From assembly GCA_050309435.1 (NCBI GenBank), contig JBNRMJ010000021.1, positions 3,811 to 67,810 on the forward strand: a DNA stretch of 64,000 bases, read 5' to 3'. Under the pieces are notes generated by a model. It was not told where the DNA came from. It saw only the letters and a list, made by a program, of their open reading frames with translations, and made no database searches. The DNA is from CAYXVJ01 sp050309435. GTDB lineage: Bacteria; Bacillota; Clostridia; Saccharofermentanales; Fastidiosipilaceae. The position numbers and the translations under genes were made by a program. Positions 43,626 to 53,506 of this stretch are shown here, in pieces; the stretch's first letter is position 1; each line of letters opens with the position of its first letter.

Positions 43626-43734
43626 TGTTACTCCTCATCATGCATCCATGCATCCTATTATTAGACTCCAAACAGAGTCCACCATGTTGCCATCTTAACA
43701 TCCGAATCAGCCTCCCTAAATAGCATAGCGTGAG

Positions 43735-43765
43735 ATTGTTTTGGCATTTTGTGGTATTTTATAGC
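43735..43765 (+). promoter_or_regulatory. araC promoter with the shared 15-bp element
   Basis: TTGGCATTTTGTGGT at 43741-43755 (plus) matches 14 of 15 bases of the element over the importer P2 -35. A -10-like TTATAG/TATAGC follows about 5 bp downstream, with TTGTTT as a possible -35 starting near 43735. The element therefore lies between -35 and -10, a position suited to autorepression or looping. Confidence 0.55.
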
Positions 43766-43829
43766 AAGATGCAGTCAATCGGCAGCTCCTGCGGGGAGAT
43801 AAGATTTTTGAGTCGGAAAGGTTCTACCC

Positions 43830-44606
43830 ATGCTCATTGAACAAATGATTGAAAATCTTCAGCTAAAAGACATTAATCCCTTGATTTGCGGGAGTCAGGA
43901 TTGTCCCGAATCGCATTCATACGGACCTGCGACGCGCAGTTATCACTTGATGCATTATGTGCACAGCGGAAGAGGTATCCTTTTCAACGAACGAGGCGAA
44001 CACAAGATTCAAAAAGGCCAGATCTTCATGATTCACCCCTACGAAGTCACAACTTACGTCGCCGACGGGACGGATCCCTGGAGCTATTCCTGGATCGGCT
44101 TCGATGCCAACGAATATATTGCTTCTTTGCTTGCCGGGGATGTCTACGAGGCCGAAAACTGCGCCTCGCTTTTTAAAGACATGAATAAAATGAAGAGGGG
44201 CAGCGGCCGCGAACTCTACCTGTGCGGAAAGATATACGAAGTTCTGGCTACGCTTGAACCGGTTTTATCAAACGATCGCGAAGACAGTTCGTCGCGCTAT
44301 GTGCGCATGGCGAAAAACTACATCGAATCCAACTATCACAAGGATGTCCGGGTGAGTCAGATAGCCGAAAATCTGGGGCTGGACCGCAGCTACTTTACTC
44401 ATCTTTTTACCGCCGAAGAAAAAATGTCTCCTCAGCAATATCTTCTGAGATTACGTATGGCAAAGGCCATCGAGCTGCTGGAGAACAGCGAGCAGCAAGT
44501 CGGCGAAATCGCACTTCAGGTGGGTTATCCGGACGTCACGAATTTCTCTCGCATGTTTAAACGGCATCTGGGATTATCGCCGAGCGATTACCGCAAGAAG
44601 CGCTGA
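43830..44606 (+). CDS. AraC-family regulator of the glycan locus
   Basis: A 258-residue regulator with an N-terminal cupin sensing domain (about 20-110: HLMHYVHSGRGILFNERGEHKIQKGQIFMI split over the barrel) and a C-terminal pair of helix-turn-helix motifs (about 155-255). These are HKDVRVSQIAENLGLDRSYF and EIALQVGYPDVTNFSRMFKRHLG, with the standard GLSPSDYRKKR end. The sensing domain suggests direct binding of a sugar in the cytoplasm. It is divergent from the GH4 operon and 68 bp upstream of the rhamnosidase gene. Activation of the surrounding glycan genes is inferred from position and the shared element. Confidence 0.92.
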   Translation: MLIEQMIENLQLKDINPLICGSQDCPESHSYGPATRSYHLMHYVHSGRGILFNERGEHKIQKGQIFMIHPYEVTTYVADGTDPWSYSWIGFDANEYIASLLAGDVYEAENCASLFKDMNKMKRGSGRELYLCGKIYEVLATLEPVLSNDREDSSSRYVRMAKNYIESNYHKDVRVSQIAENLGLDRSYFTHLFTAEEKMSPQQYLLRLRMAKAIELLENSEQQVGEIALQVGYPDVTNFSRMFKRHLGLSPSDYRKKR

Positions 44607-44633
44607 AACATGTAATTTATATGCTCTTTCCTG

Positions 44634-44641
44634 TGCTAATA
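44634..44641 (+). promoter_or_regulatory. Extended -10 promoter of the rhamnosidase gene
   Basis: TGC directly before TAATAT (44636-44641), about 33 bp before the ATG, then GAAGGAG. No -35 match, so an activator may be needed. Confidence 0.5.
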
Positions 44642-44674
44642 TAGTGGCAAATACGTTCCCGAAGGAGTCGATTT

Positions 44675-47311
44675 ATGCTCATTTCTGATTTAAGAACAGC
44701 GCATCTGACCCGGCCGCTGGGCTATCTCATAGACAAACCCGCTTTCTCCTGGGTCAGTCACCTGCCCTTCACGGCTTATCGGATCGAAGTGTCCGATTCT
44801 GACGATTTCCGCTATCTCCTTTATGACTCGGGCTTCGATCGCGAAATAAAGCCTCATGCTTTTACGGCCGCTTTCGATCTGCAGCCGAAGACCGAATACT
44901 TCTGGCGTGTATCGGGCCGGACAGTTGACGGCCGGGTTCATACGAGCGAGATTACTTGCTTCGAAACGGGCAAGATGGGCGAAAGCTTCCGGGGTAAATG
45001 GATCACCGCTCCCTTCGATCAGCGGATTCATCCGTATTTCCACAAGAATTTCACCCTCGACCGTCTCCCCGAAAAGGCCCGGATATACGTGACATCCCTC
45101 GGACTATACGAAGTCGAGATTAACGGGAAAAAGGTCGGAAACGAGTACCTCGCTCCGTTCTTTAACGATTATGCCGACTGGATTCAAGTTCAAACCTGCG
45201 ATATCACGGATTACCTCCGGGAAGGCGAGAACGCGATCGGCGTTCTTATGGGAAACGGCTGGTATAAAGGTCGTTTCGGTTTCGTACCCGGCATCGACGA
45301 ACTCATGGGCGATCACTTCGCTTTATTGATGGATCTGGACCTGGTCTACGAAGACGGCCGTACCCTTAGCCTATCGACGGACGAGAACTGGGCGGCTCTG
45401 CCCTCCCCGATTATCGCCAGCAGCATCTACGACGGCGAGGCCTTCGACCAGACGAAAGAGATTCCGGGGCGCGGAAGCGTAAATATCGATTTGACCTTAG
45501 CCGATAGCGCTCTGATTTACGACGGACCTTACCACCTTCTATCGGACCGTTTGAGCCCGCCTCTGGTCATTAAGGAAGAAATCAAAAATCCGACGCTCAT
45601 TCGTACCCCTGCCGGCGATGATGTCCTGGACTTCGGCCAGGTACTCAGCGGCTGGGTCGAATTCAAGGTAAACGAAGCGGCCGGCAGTCAGATCTATTTC
45701 CAATTCGGCGAACTTTTACAGGAAGGCAATTTTTATCGCGAGAATCTGCGTGACGCTAAGGCCGAATACCTTTACATCTCCGACGGAACGGCCCGTACGG
45801 TTCGTCCGCACTTTACCTTCTACGGTTTCCGTTATGTCAAAGTGAGCGGTATCAGCCGGATTGATCCTGCCGATTTTACGGCCAAGGTCATTTACTCGGA
45901 TCTGGAGACAACCGGCATGATCGAAACCGATCATCCGAAGGTCAATAAACTCTTCCAAAACGCGCTTTGGGGACAAAAGGGCAACTTCCTGGATGTACCG
46001 ACAGACTGTCCGCAACGCGACGAACGCATGGGCTGGACCGGCGATGCGCAGGTCTTCGCCAGAACAGCTTCCTATAACATGTATACGCCTGCATTCTTCC
46101 GCAAATATCTTTACGACATGCTGCTCGAGCAGCGTCGTCTCGACGGTGCCGTCCCTTTCGTCGTACCCGATATTCTGAATGCCGTAAACCGGAAAATCGG
46201 ACAGCCGGAAAACAGCCTGGCATCGGCAGCCTGGGCGGATGCGGCCGCGGTTATTCCCTGGACGATCTATCAGCAATACGGAGATCTCCATCTACTGGAA
46301 AAGCAGTTCGAAAATATGAAACTGTGGGCAGATTACATCTATAAAATCGACGAAACTCATTGCGGCGGCAAAAGACTCTGGCAGCACGGGTTTCACTTTG
46401 GTGACTGGCTGGCTCTGGACAATCCCGAGAATCTCGCGAATCCGGAAAATAACAGTTCTTTTGGCGGAACGGATCCGTATTACATCGCCTCCGCTTATTA
46501 CTATTATTCGACCAGCCTGGTCGCCCGGGCAGCCAAAGCGCTTGGCTACAAGAACGAACAGGCCGAATACGATAAGCGCGCCGCTCAAATTAAAGCCGCT
46601 ATACAAGCAGAGTACTTCGACGCAAGCGGCCGTTGTCTCCAACAGACCCAAACGGCTCAGGTTCTGGCCTTGTACTTTGATTTCGTCAGCCAAGCAGGCA
46701 AGCCTCTGGTCGTGGCCGATCTGAAGCGTTTACTGGATGAAAACAACGGACATCTGACCACCGGTTTCGTGGGTACGGCTTACCTTTGCCCGACGTTGTC
46801 CGAGGCAGGTTTACACGATTACGCGGTTTCTCTCTTGTTAAACGAGTCTTATCCCGGCTGGCTTTATGCGGTCAATATGGGCGCTACCACGATCTGGGAA
46901 CGCTGGAACTCGGTTCTCGAAAACGGTCTGGTCAGCGATACCGGCATGAACAGCATGAATCACTATGCTTACGGCGTCATTGTCGAATGGATGTACCGTT
47001 ATCTTGGCGGCATCAACCCGGTCGAAGGCAAACCGGCATTCTCTGAAGCATTGATCAGCCCTCTGCCGGATTCGCGTCTGAAGCATTTCAAGGCAAGTTA
47101 TAAATCGGCTTACGGACTTTATGTCAGTCAATGGGATTACAAGCCCGATTCCATTCAATACAAACTGACTGTTCCGGGAGCCGGACGTGCTATTTTCCGT
47201 GCTTCGATCGAAGGAGATTATACGGTCAACGGCAAGACAGTCCAACACGAAACAGGAGAAATCGAACTTGTACTGGAAGCCGGCGAGCACCTGATTATCG
47301 CTGCAAGATAA
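44675..47311 (+). CDS. Alpha-L-rhamnosidase, family 78
   Basis: An inverting exo-enzyme that removes terminal alpha-L-rhamnose. The 878 residues show the usual GH78 order: an N-terminal fibronectin-like domain (about 10-100), the Bac_rhamnosid N domain (about 130-290: IYVTSLGLYEVEINGKKVG, VLMGNGWYKGRFG), a concanavalin-like domain (300-405), the (alpha/alpha)6 catalytic barrel (about 410-770) and a C-terminal beta domain. The catalytic motif DCPQRDERMGWTGDAQ begins at 444, with the general acid Glu450. There is no signal peptide, so it works inside the cell on imported oligosaccharides. GAAGGAG precedes the ATG. Confidence 0.95.
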   Translation: MLISDLRTAHLTRPLGYLIDKPAFSWVSHLPFTAYRIEVSDSDDFRYLLYDSGFDREIKPHAFTAAFDLQPKTEYFWRVSGRTVDGRVHTSEITCFETGKMGESFRGKWITAPFDQRIHPYFHKNFTLDRLPEKARIYVTSLGLYEVEINGKKVGNEYLAPFFNDYADWIQVQTCDITDYLREGENAIGVLMGNGWYKGRFGFVPGIDELMGDHFALLMDLDLVYEDGRTLSLSTDENWAALPSPIIASSIYDGEAFDQTKEIPGRGSVNIDLTLADSALIYDGPYHLLSDRLSPPLVIKEEIKNPTLIRTPAGDDVLDFGQVLSGWVEFKVNEAAGSQIYFQFGELLQEGNFYRENLRDAKAEYLYISDGTARTVRPHFTFYGFRYVKVSGISRIDPADFTAKVIYSDLETTGMIETDHPKVNKLFQNALWGQKGNFLDVPTDCPQRDERMGWTGDAQVFARTASYNMYTPAFFRKYLYDMLLEQRRLDGAVPFVVPDILNAVNRKIGQPENSLASAAWADAAAVIPWTIYQQYGDLHLLEKQFENMKLWADYIYKIDETHCGGKRLWQHGFHFGDWLALDNPENLANPENNSSFGGTDPYYIASAYYYYSTSLVARAAKALGYKNEQAEYDKRAAQIKAAIQAEYFDASGRCLQQTQTAQVLALYFDFVSQAGKPLVVADLKRLLDENNGHLTTGFVGTAYLCPTLSEAGLHDYAVSLLLNESYPGWLYAVNMGATTIWERWNSVLENGLVSDTGMNSMNHYAYGVIVEWMYRYLGGINPVEGKPAFSEALISPLPDSRLKHFKASYKSAYGLYVSQWDYKPDSIQYKLTVPGAGRAIFRASIEGDYTVNGKTVQHETGEIELVLEAGEHLIIAAR

Positions 47312-47353
47312 GCCGAATCTTCCTCTACGAATTTCGCAGAAAAACTTAAAGAA

Positions 47354-47383
47354 AAAAGGGGCGGATTAATTCCCGCCCCTTTT
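47354..47383. terminator. Bidirectional terminator between GH78 and CE7 genes
   Basis: Perfect 11-bp stem AAAAGGGGCGG/CCGCCCCTTTT with an 8-nt loop, lying between convergent stops; A/T tails on both sides. Confidence 0.92.
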
Positions 47384-47406
47384 CTATATTTTTATGGATT
47401 GATCAC

Positions 47407-48369
47407 TCACAAACCAAGCATGAACTCGAAGGTCATATCGTCAAAACCCGGCAGCCATTCATGACCGTAATCGGGGAAGATGCGAACGTCCTTCTTACAG
47501 CTCATTTTATTATAAGCGGCGAACTGCGTGGACGGCGGGCAGATGGTATCCATCAGGCCCGTACCCATTAGAACCTCGCCTTGGATACGAGGCGCCAGGT
47601 ACTGGAGGTCGATATAACCAAGCTTCGTAAAGATATCTTCCTCGCGCCGATGCAGCGGATCGAAGCTGCGGAAATAACTCTTCAGCTCCGCATAAGCATT
47701 GATCGCCAGATCCATTTCCCAAACTCTCTTATAGTCGCAGAGGAAGGGATAGACCGGAGCGAGACGTTTGATCTTCGGTTCCAAAGCCGCACAGGCGATT
47801 GTCAGGGCGCCGCCTTGGCTGCCGCCGAAAGCACCGACACGCTCTTCGTCGATACAGTCCATCGCCATCGCCACGCGAGCCAGCTGTGCCGTATCCAGAT
47901 AGATATCGCGGAATAAAAGCTTCTGCGGATCTTCGCTATCCAGGCCTCGAATGATGTGGCCGTTCAGGGTATTTCCCTGTACGCCGCCAACGTCTTCGGA
48001 CAGACCGCCTTGTCCGCGGACATCCATGGCAAAAACACAGTACCCTTCCGCTACATAAGACAGCTTGTCTCTCCAGTCGCCGCTGCTTCCGGAGTAACCG
48101 TGAAAGATCAGGACAGCGGGAGCTTTACCTTCAATCTTTTTGGGACGCAGGAATTTCGCATATACGCGCGCTCCGTTCACACCTGTAAAATAAAGGTCAT
48201 AGCATAAAGACGACGGAGTTTGGAACGAAGCAAGTCGAAGTTCGACGTTCGCATCTGTCGCATCCAGCTCGGCCAGTGCTTTCTCCCAGTATTCGTCAAA
48301 ATCAGCCGGACGAGGGTTTCTTCCTTCATATTGAAGCAGTTCCTTTAGCGGCATATCAACAATCGGCAT
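47407..48369 (-). CDS. Carbohydrate esterase family 7 (acetyl xylan esterase/cephalosporin-C deacetylase type)
   Basis: A cytoplasmic alpha/beta-hydrolase of 320 residues that removes acetyl groups from short oligosaccharides. The triad is Ser184 in GGSQGGAL, Asp in GLMDTICPPSTQFAAYN (about 272) and His in YGHEWLPG (about 302). The CE7-specific RGQGG is at 118-122. The start at 48369 (MPIVDMPLKELL) has AAGGAG 8 nt upstream; a longer frame from 48399 is less likely. It follows the GH2 gene by 82 bp and is probably co-transcribed, consistent with deacetylating pectin or hemicellulose fragments before the exo-glycosidases act. Confidence 0.92.
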   Translation of the reverse strand: MPIVDMPLKELLQYEGRNPRPADFDEYWEKALAELDATDANVELRLASFQTPSSLCYDLYFTGVNGARVYAKFLRPKKIEGKAPAVLIFHGYSGSSGDWRDKLSYVAEGYCVFAMDVRGQGGLSEDVGGVQGNTLNGHIIRGLDSEDPQKLLFRDIYLDTAQLARVAMAMDCIDEERVGAFGGSQGGALTIACAALEPKIKRLAPVYPFLCDYKRVWEMDLAINAYAELKSYFRSFDPLHRREEDIFTKLGYIDLQYLAPRIQGEVLMGTGLMDTICPPSTQFAAYNKMSCKKDVRIFPDYGHEWLPGFDDMTFEFMLGL

Positions 48370-48451
48370 AGTAGACTCCTTAATTTTTCTTTCCATCATA
48401 TAACAGAATCAAGGCAAAATCAGCCGTCTAAAAGGACAGGGGATATCAGGC

Positions 48452-51208
48452 TCACGGCGAAAAAATCGTCTCGAAGTCCTCTGTCGACAGCGCTGCCTCG
48501 GGATCGAAAGCATCAGACGTCAAATAATCGCGAATGCTTTTTTCGAGCCATCTTGCCGGCAGACTCTGTGTCAGTTGATTCAGCGGAGCCGTCACAACGA
48601 GAAGCTTGCCTTTTCCCACTTTAGCTTCCCAGATCGTTCCGAGCTTGTGGTTACGCTCGACGTTGTCGATCGTTGAAACGACTGGCTCGATCCCGAAGCC
48701 GTCCAGGATCTGAGCTCTGCTCGCGCTGACAATATCGTACCACTGGGCGGTCGTATGGAAGTTTACAGGGAAGCTCGTGAAGAGCGGATGTTCGTCATGG
48801 ATCAAAAGACCGTGCGTACCAACGGGGAGCGGCTTGTTCATGCTCTCGGATATAGAGCGGAACATCGGATAGCACCAGAAATCCGTACAGTATGTACCCT
48901 CGATCGAATTTGTCTCGTTCAAGACCGGGTAGAAGAGAACCGATTCACCGGCAACTAGAGCCGCTTTGGCCGCTTCGGGATCCGATGTCTCGAAAACATG
49001 AGCCGCAGCGGGAACGGATTCGGGATAGACCCAGAGCGAATAACGATTCCGAATCTCGCTGCCATCGATATAAATCTTCAGCTCGAGATGCTGCGGGCTG
49101 TCGAAGCCAGGCAGATCCAGGCTCGCACTCGTTAAGGCGAACACACCGCCTTTATACTCGCCCGTGATGGGGTACTCCTGTTTCACGAGGACTTCGTCAT
49201 TCTTCCATAATTCCAGCATGACGACCGGATCGATCAGGAGGTCCTTGGCATAGTGCGCCAGCTTGATCGGGATCTCGAGACGCTTGCCCGCTGCCTGCAC
49301 GAAATCATCGATGGAAGCCAGGATAACAACAGGCGCACAGAATTCGCGCCATTCTTCGGGCGTGATCAGTCCTTTGCTCTCCATGAAAGCATTCAGAATG
49401 CCGACCAGAGCGGTACCCTGACCCGGAAAATCCTGTAAATCCAGGATCTGATAACCGGCCAGATTCGCACTGCCCGCCGCTGCTTCCAGTTCTGCCTTAT
49501 AAGCACTGACGGCAAGCTTGCCCGATGCCCGGAAGTAGGCATCGGCCAGATGGAGCAATCCCTTTTCGGCGAGGCGCTCGCGGAAGATTTCCAGATTTCT
49601 TGGCTTTAAAACGCCGGTATACTTTTCGATTTCGGAGTAATCGGGATACATGGCATACTGGCCGATTTCATGAGAAATGACCGGGATCTGCGGAATCAAC
49701 TCCGCTGTTTCATCGGTTTTTACGGTCTTGGTGCCGCTGCCGTATTGAATTAAGATTTCACCGCTCTCTGCACTTTTAGTCTCGGTACTCTGCGGCAAGA
49801 TGATCTCGTCATAGTTATGACTTGAATTTGGTTTTTCCGTTTGAACATGTCCCTGAGGCGCATCACACATGGCATAGGAAGCGCGAAAGAGGCGGTCTCT
49901 GGAGAAACGCACGCCGACGAAAAAGTCTTCGTATTCCGATATTGCGGGGCTGAACTGGAAATTGTTGGACCCTTGAGTATAGAGAGGTCTCGGATCGTAG
50001 TGACGGTAAGTGGCGAGAATATCATCGATGCGTTCGCGACTGCCCCAAAGTTCGTTACCCAGAGACATCATGACAAAGGACGGGTGATTGCCGAATTCGT
50101 CAAGCATGCGGAAGCCTTCCGAAATCAGGAAAGCCTGGGCGGAGGGGTTATGCTCCTCATCGGCTTCGGTCGTCATCGTACCCCAGAAAGGAAGTTCCGG
50201 TTCCATGTAAATACCCAGCTGATCCGCTGCGGTGAAGGCGGCGTCCGGCGGACAGGCGGTGTGAAAGCGATAGTGATTGATGCCGTAGGACTTGGCCGTT
50301 TTCATGATCTCAAGCCAGCTTTCGACATCCGTCGGAGCATATCCCGTTTTCGGAAAGACCAGAGCGTCGTGCTTGCCGCGCAGGAAAGTGCGCTCTCCGT
50401 TGATTTCGAAATGCCGTCCGACAGCCTTGAAATCCCGGGCACCGAAGCTTTGGCTGATTACCTCGCCATCCAGATCCAGATCCAGCCGGTAGAGTTTCGG
50501 ATTATGCTCGTTCCATCCTTCGATCGTTTCGGGTAAATCGATGCTCAGGCTGTTGTTGCCGCCTTTTAAGCGAAGTTCTTCCTGATGTAAAAGCGCCTCG
50601 CCGTCGCGAACGGAGGCGATCACGACGCCGGATCTCGCCCCGTGTAAAATACATTTCAAATCCAGTTTTCTACGCAGATAAGAAGCGTCGATCCAGATCT
50701 TTTTTAAGTGAACCGGTTTTCTGACTTCGAGGTAAATAGCCCCGGTAATGCCGTTCCAGTTGGTCTGGCTGTCTTTCGAGGTCATGTGACCGCCGCCGAT
50801 CGGATATGAACTATTGTCGACACAGATGGTGATGCGGTGTTTCTTTTTCGTTATAAACGGCGATAAATCAAACTCCTGGGATGATACCAGACTATCCCGG
50901 CTATCGACATAAGTTCGATCGATCCAGACATGTGCGGTACGGGTTCTTTCCAGGACTAAAGAGTATTCATGTGTTTCGAAGAGATCGAAATTCAGATATC
51001 TGGCATACCAGGTGAAGCCTTCAAAAGCATAAGGATCCGTCAAATGACCTTCCGCACGCTCGTCTGACGACTCGCCTATCCGGTTGGACGAAACCGTACC
51101 CGGCAGCATAATCTCTTCTAAAATCGGCATCTGAAAGAAGGCCTGATCGATTCCGATCTTCTCCCGGTCGATGTCAAAGGACCAACGTCCGCTTAAATCT
51201 ATTCTCAT
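48452..51208 (-). CDS. Family 2 glycoside hydrolase
   Basis: A 918-residue retaining glycosidase. The N-terminal sugar-binding sandwich (about 1-170: LSGRWSFDID, TWYARYL, NWNGITGAIYLEV) is followed by an Ig-like domain (170-265), the TIM barrel (about 270-570) and two C-terminal beta domains. The acid/base is Glu386 in MSLGNELWG and the nucleophile Glu514 in PVISHEIGQYAMYPD. The HEIGQ nucleophile region places it in a subgroup common in plant-glycan loci, distinct from LacZ. The exact sugar (beta-galactoside, beta-glucuronide or arabinoside) cannot be read from sequence. No signal peptide is present. It is first in an operon with the CE7 esterase. Confidence 0.9.
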   Translation of the reverse strand: MRIDLSGRWSFDIDREKIGIDQAFFQMPILEEIMLPGTVSSNRIGESSDERAEGHLTDPYAFEGFTWYARYLNFDLFETHEYSLVLERTRTAHVWIDRTYVDSRDSLVSSQEFDLSPFITKKKHRITICVDNSSYPIGGGHMTSKDSQTNWNGITGAIYLEVRKPVHLKKIWIDASYLRRKLDLKCILHGARSGVVIASVRDGEALLHQEELRLKGGNNSLSIDLPETIEGWNEHNPKLYRLDLDLDGEVISQSFGARDFKAVGRHFEINGERTFLRGKHDALVFPKTGYAPTDVESWLEIMKTAKSYGINHYRFHTACPPDAAFTAADQLGIYMEPELPFWGTMTTEADEEHNPSAQAFLISEGFRMLDEFGNHPSFVMMSLGNELWGSRERIDDILATYRHYDPRPLYTQGSNNFQFSPAISEYEDFFVGVRFSRDRLFRASYAMCDAPQGHVQTEKPNSSHNYDEIILPQSTETKSAESGEILIQYGSGTKTVKTDETAELIPQIPVISHEIGQYAMYPDYSEIEKYTGVLKPRNLEIFRERLAEKGLLHLADAYFRASGKLAVSAYKAELEAAAGSANLAGYQILDLQDFPGQGTALVGILNAFMESKGLITPEEWREFCAPVVILASIDDFVQAAGKRLEIPIKLAHYAKDLLIDPVVMLELWKNDEVLVKQEYPITGEYKGGVFALTSASLDLPGFDSPQHLELKIYIDGSEIRNRYSLWVYPESVPAAAHVFETSDPEAAKAALVAGESVLFYPVLNETNSIEGTYCTDFWCYPMFRSISESMNKPLPVGTHGLLIHDEHPLFTSFPVNFHTTAQWYDIVSASRAQILDGFGIEPVVSTIDNVERNHKLGTIWEAKVGKGKLLVVTAPLNQLTQSLPARWLEKSIRDYLTSDAFDPEAALSTEDFETIFSP

Positions 51209-51303
51209 TTTATACCTCGATATTTCAATACAAAAAAATAATCCGTTTGCACACTAAGCAATATTGTAGCATTGATGCCGGGGCAGACGTCCGGCACATA
51301 TGA

Positions 51304-51335
51304 ATCGAACCCGGACAAATCTGCCCGGGTTCGAT
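51304..51335 (-). terminator. Terminator of the acyl-CoA synthetase gene
   Basis: Perfect 11-bp stem ATCGAACCCGG/CCGGGTTCGAT with a 10-nt loop, 26 bp past the stop; the T-tract is weak. Confidence 0.7.
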
Positions 51336-51360
51336 CTTAAGTCCACTAAGCCCTCTTCCT

Positions 51361-53265
51361 TTACTTCTGTTCCGAGGGTCGGTTATGCGTGAATTTATTC
51401 TTCAGGTTCTCGACGATTTCGTCGATGTTGAGGCCGCTGAGCTTGCGCCAGTCGATGCCGAACTCTTTCATCAGTTTCATGTTCTTTTCGATTTCGGCCG
51501 GACGTTTTACTTTCAAAGTCGTCGTCCGGATCATGTCCTGGAAACTGTAAAAATGACTCTGTACGCGTTTGAAGCCGGGAATGCGGGCGTTGACATCCGC
51601 GAAGAGTTTCTCGAGGCGCTGCGGGATACTCTGCTCGTCGCCGTTTTTGGCCAGTTGTTCAAGAGCCTCTTTATCCAGAACCAGTTTCGCCGTGATTACC
51701 GTATCGCCGCGTTCGTCCTGTTGACTGAAGACCAATGCGTCCTTGACGAAGTTTCCGGAGCGCTCGGCAATTAATTGCTCGATCTCTTCGGGGAAAACCT
51801 TCTTACCGCTCTCCAGAACGATCATGGATTTCAAACGGCCCTTGATACTCAGGGTTTGTGTCTTCGGATCGATTTGTCCGAGGTCGCCCGTATGGAACCA
51901 GCCGTCCTCGTCGATCACTTCGGCCGTGGCTTCCGGGTCGCGATAGTAACCGCTCATCAGGATATCGCCGCGAACGAGAATCTCGCCGATCTCCCCGTCG
52001 TTCTCGTTATCGATTGCCACTTCCACCCCGGGCAAAGGAGCACCCACGGAACCGTTAACCAAAAGCTGGGTATTGCAACCCGAGACAACCGGCGAGGTTT
52101 CCGTCAGGCCGTAGCCCTGCATGATGCGAATACCGATATCATCAAAGAACTGACCGACTTCCGGATTCATCGGAGCCGCACCTACAATTGCATAAGCGAA
52201 GTCGCCGCCGAAAGCCGCATGAACTTCGGAGAAGATCTTTCTTCTGCGGTCGATACCGATCTTACGCAGCAGGCGACTCAGCTTGATGCCGATCGCCATC
52301 TTCTTCTCGCTGCCGCTCTTCTTGGCCGTCAGCATAATCTTCTTATAGAAAGCATCGAAAATATTGGGAACGCCGATGAGCATCTGCGTCTTATACTCCT
52401 GCATGTTCTGCTGAACATAACGAAGGCCGTCGCAGATATAGACCTCCGCGCCGATATGAGCGGTAAAGAGCATGCCGCAGGTATTTTCGAAAGCATGATT
52501 TAAAGGCAGAACCGAGAGCATGCGCACACGTTCGGGGAAGCGAACCACACCTTCAAGACCGCGCATGTTGGCACAGATGGAGCGGTGGGTCAATATAACA
52601 CCTTTCGAGTTTGCGGTCGTACCGGAGGTGAAAATCAAGATCAAAGGTGCTTCCGGATCCGGAAGGGGAAAACTTTTCATCTGACCCGCATTGATCAGAT
52701 TTCGACCGCTTTGAAGCATGTCGTTAAACTCGTGAAGCGTATAGGATTTAACTTCGGACTTCCGCAGATCGTCATAAATCTTCCGGTCGGACTTCGACAG
52801 TCGTTCCGGCAGCATCACGACTACATGCTTGAGATAAGGAAGAGCGGACAGATCCTCTTCTGTCGCAAGCTTCGTATAAATCGTCGCATCGCAAACCAGC
52901 GTATCGACCTCGGAACGTTCCAGCAGCTGATACATCTCGCCGGGTTGAAGCAGGCGATCCAGCGGCACGACGGTTCCCAGGGCGGTTACGGCGGCATAAT
53001 AAGAGAGCATCCAGAAATAACTGTTTTCTCCCGTCACCGCGATACGTCGCTCATGGCCGTCTTCCTGAGTTGCCAGTCCCTGGATCAGCGCCTCGATATC
53101 GCTGCCCATCTGTTTATAGGTAATTTTCACGGGTTCGTCGCCCGGTACAACCCGGTGAACAACGGCGGCTTGCTCGGCATGTTTGGCGATGGAGCGTTCC
53201 AGCATTTCGTTGATGGTATTAAAGTCCGACATCGGGAAATATTGAATCGATTTTAGTCTTTGCAT
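51361..53265 (-). CDS. Long-chain fatty acid-CoA ligase (AMP-binding)
   Basis: Activates a fatty acid to acyl-AMP and then acyl-CoA. The 634-residue adenylate-forming enzyme has motif A3 LILIFTSGTTANSKGVILTH, A5 MQGYGLTETSPVVSG, A7 WFHTGDLGQ and the domain hinge KGRLKSMIVLESGKKVFPEE. It belongs to the FAA1-like long-chain group. The start at 53265 (MQRLKSIQYFP) has AAGGA 8 nt upstream; in-frame starts exist at 53289 and 53232. It is monocistronic with its own terminator. It could supply acyl groups to the lipid operon at 54.3 kb, but nothing in the sequence ties them. Confidence 0.92.
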   Translation of the reverse strand: MQRLKSIQYFPMSDFNTINEMLERSIAKHAEQAAVVHRVVPGDEPVKITYKQMGSDIEALIQGLATQEDGHERRIAVTGENSYFWMLSYYAAVTALGTVVPLDRLLQPGEMYQLLERSEVDTLVCDATIYTKLATEEDLSALPYLKHVVVMLPERLSKSDRKIYDDLRKSEVKSYTLHEFNDMLQSGRNLINAGQMKSFPLPDPEAPLILIFTSGTTANSKGVILTHRSICANMRGLEGVVRFPERVRMLSVLPLNHAFENTCGMLFTAHIGAEVYICDGLRYVQQNMQEYKTQMLIGVPNIFDAFYKKIMLTAKKSGSEKKMAIGIKLSRLLRKIGIDRRRKIFSEVHAAFGGDFAYAIVGAAPMNPEVGQFFDDIGIRIMQGYGLTETSPVVSGCNTQLLVNGSVGAPLPGVEVAIDNENDGEIGEILVRGDILMSGYYRDPEATAEVIDEDGWFHTGDLGQIDPKTQTLSIKGRLKSMIVLESGKKVFPEEIEQLIAERSGNFVKDALVFSQQDERGDTVITAKLVLDKEALEQLAKNGDEQSIPQRLEKLFADVNARIPGFKRVQSHFYSFQDMIRTTTLKVKRPAEIEKNMKLMKEFGIDWRKLSGLNIDEIVENLKNKFTHNRPSEQK

Positions 53266-53452
53266 TCTACCTGTCCTTCCGTAACTCATATCTCACCATG
53301 GCGTACATGCGTTACTCAACTGCTTAAGTCAATTGTACCTTCATTATATAGAGGTACGTGATAGTTTATTGTAACATTTTGATTGTCAAAACAATATTGG
53401 TAAATCAAACGAGCAAAGAAATTATCTGTGAACAATCATGGCAGACAAAAAA

Positions 53453-53482
53453 ACCGTGCCCGAAACTGTATCCGGACACGGT
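53453..53482 (-). terminator. Terminator of the FMN reductase gene
   Basis: Stem ACCGTGTCCGG/TCGGGCACGGT (one wobble) followed by TTTTTTTG in the minus sense, 25 bp past the stop. Confidence 0.88.
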
Positions 53483-53506
53483 CTTGTTTCATCATATATC
53501 GATCAA

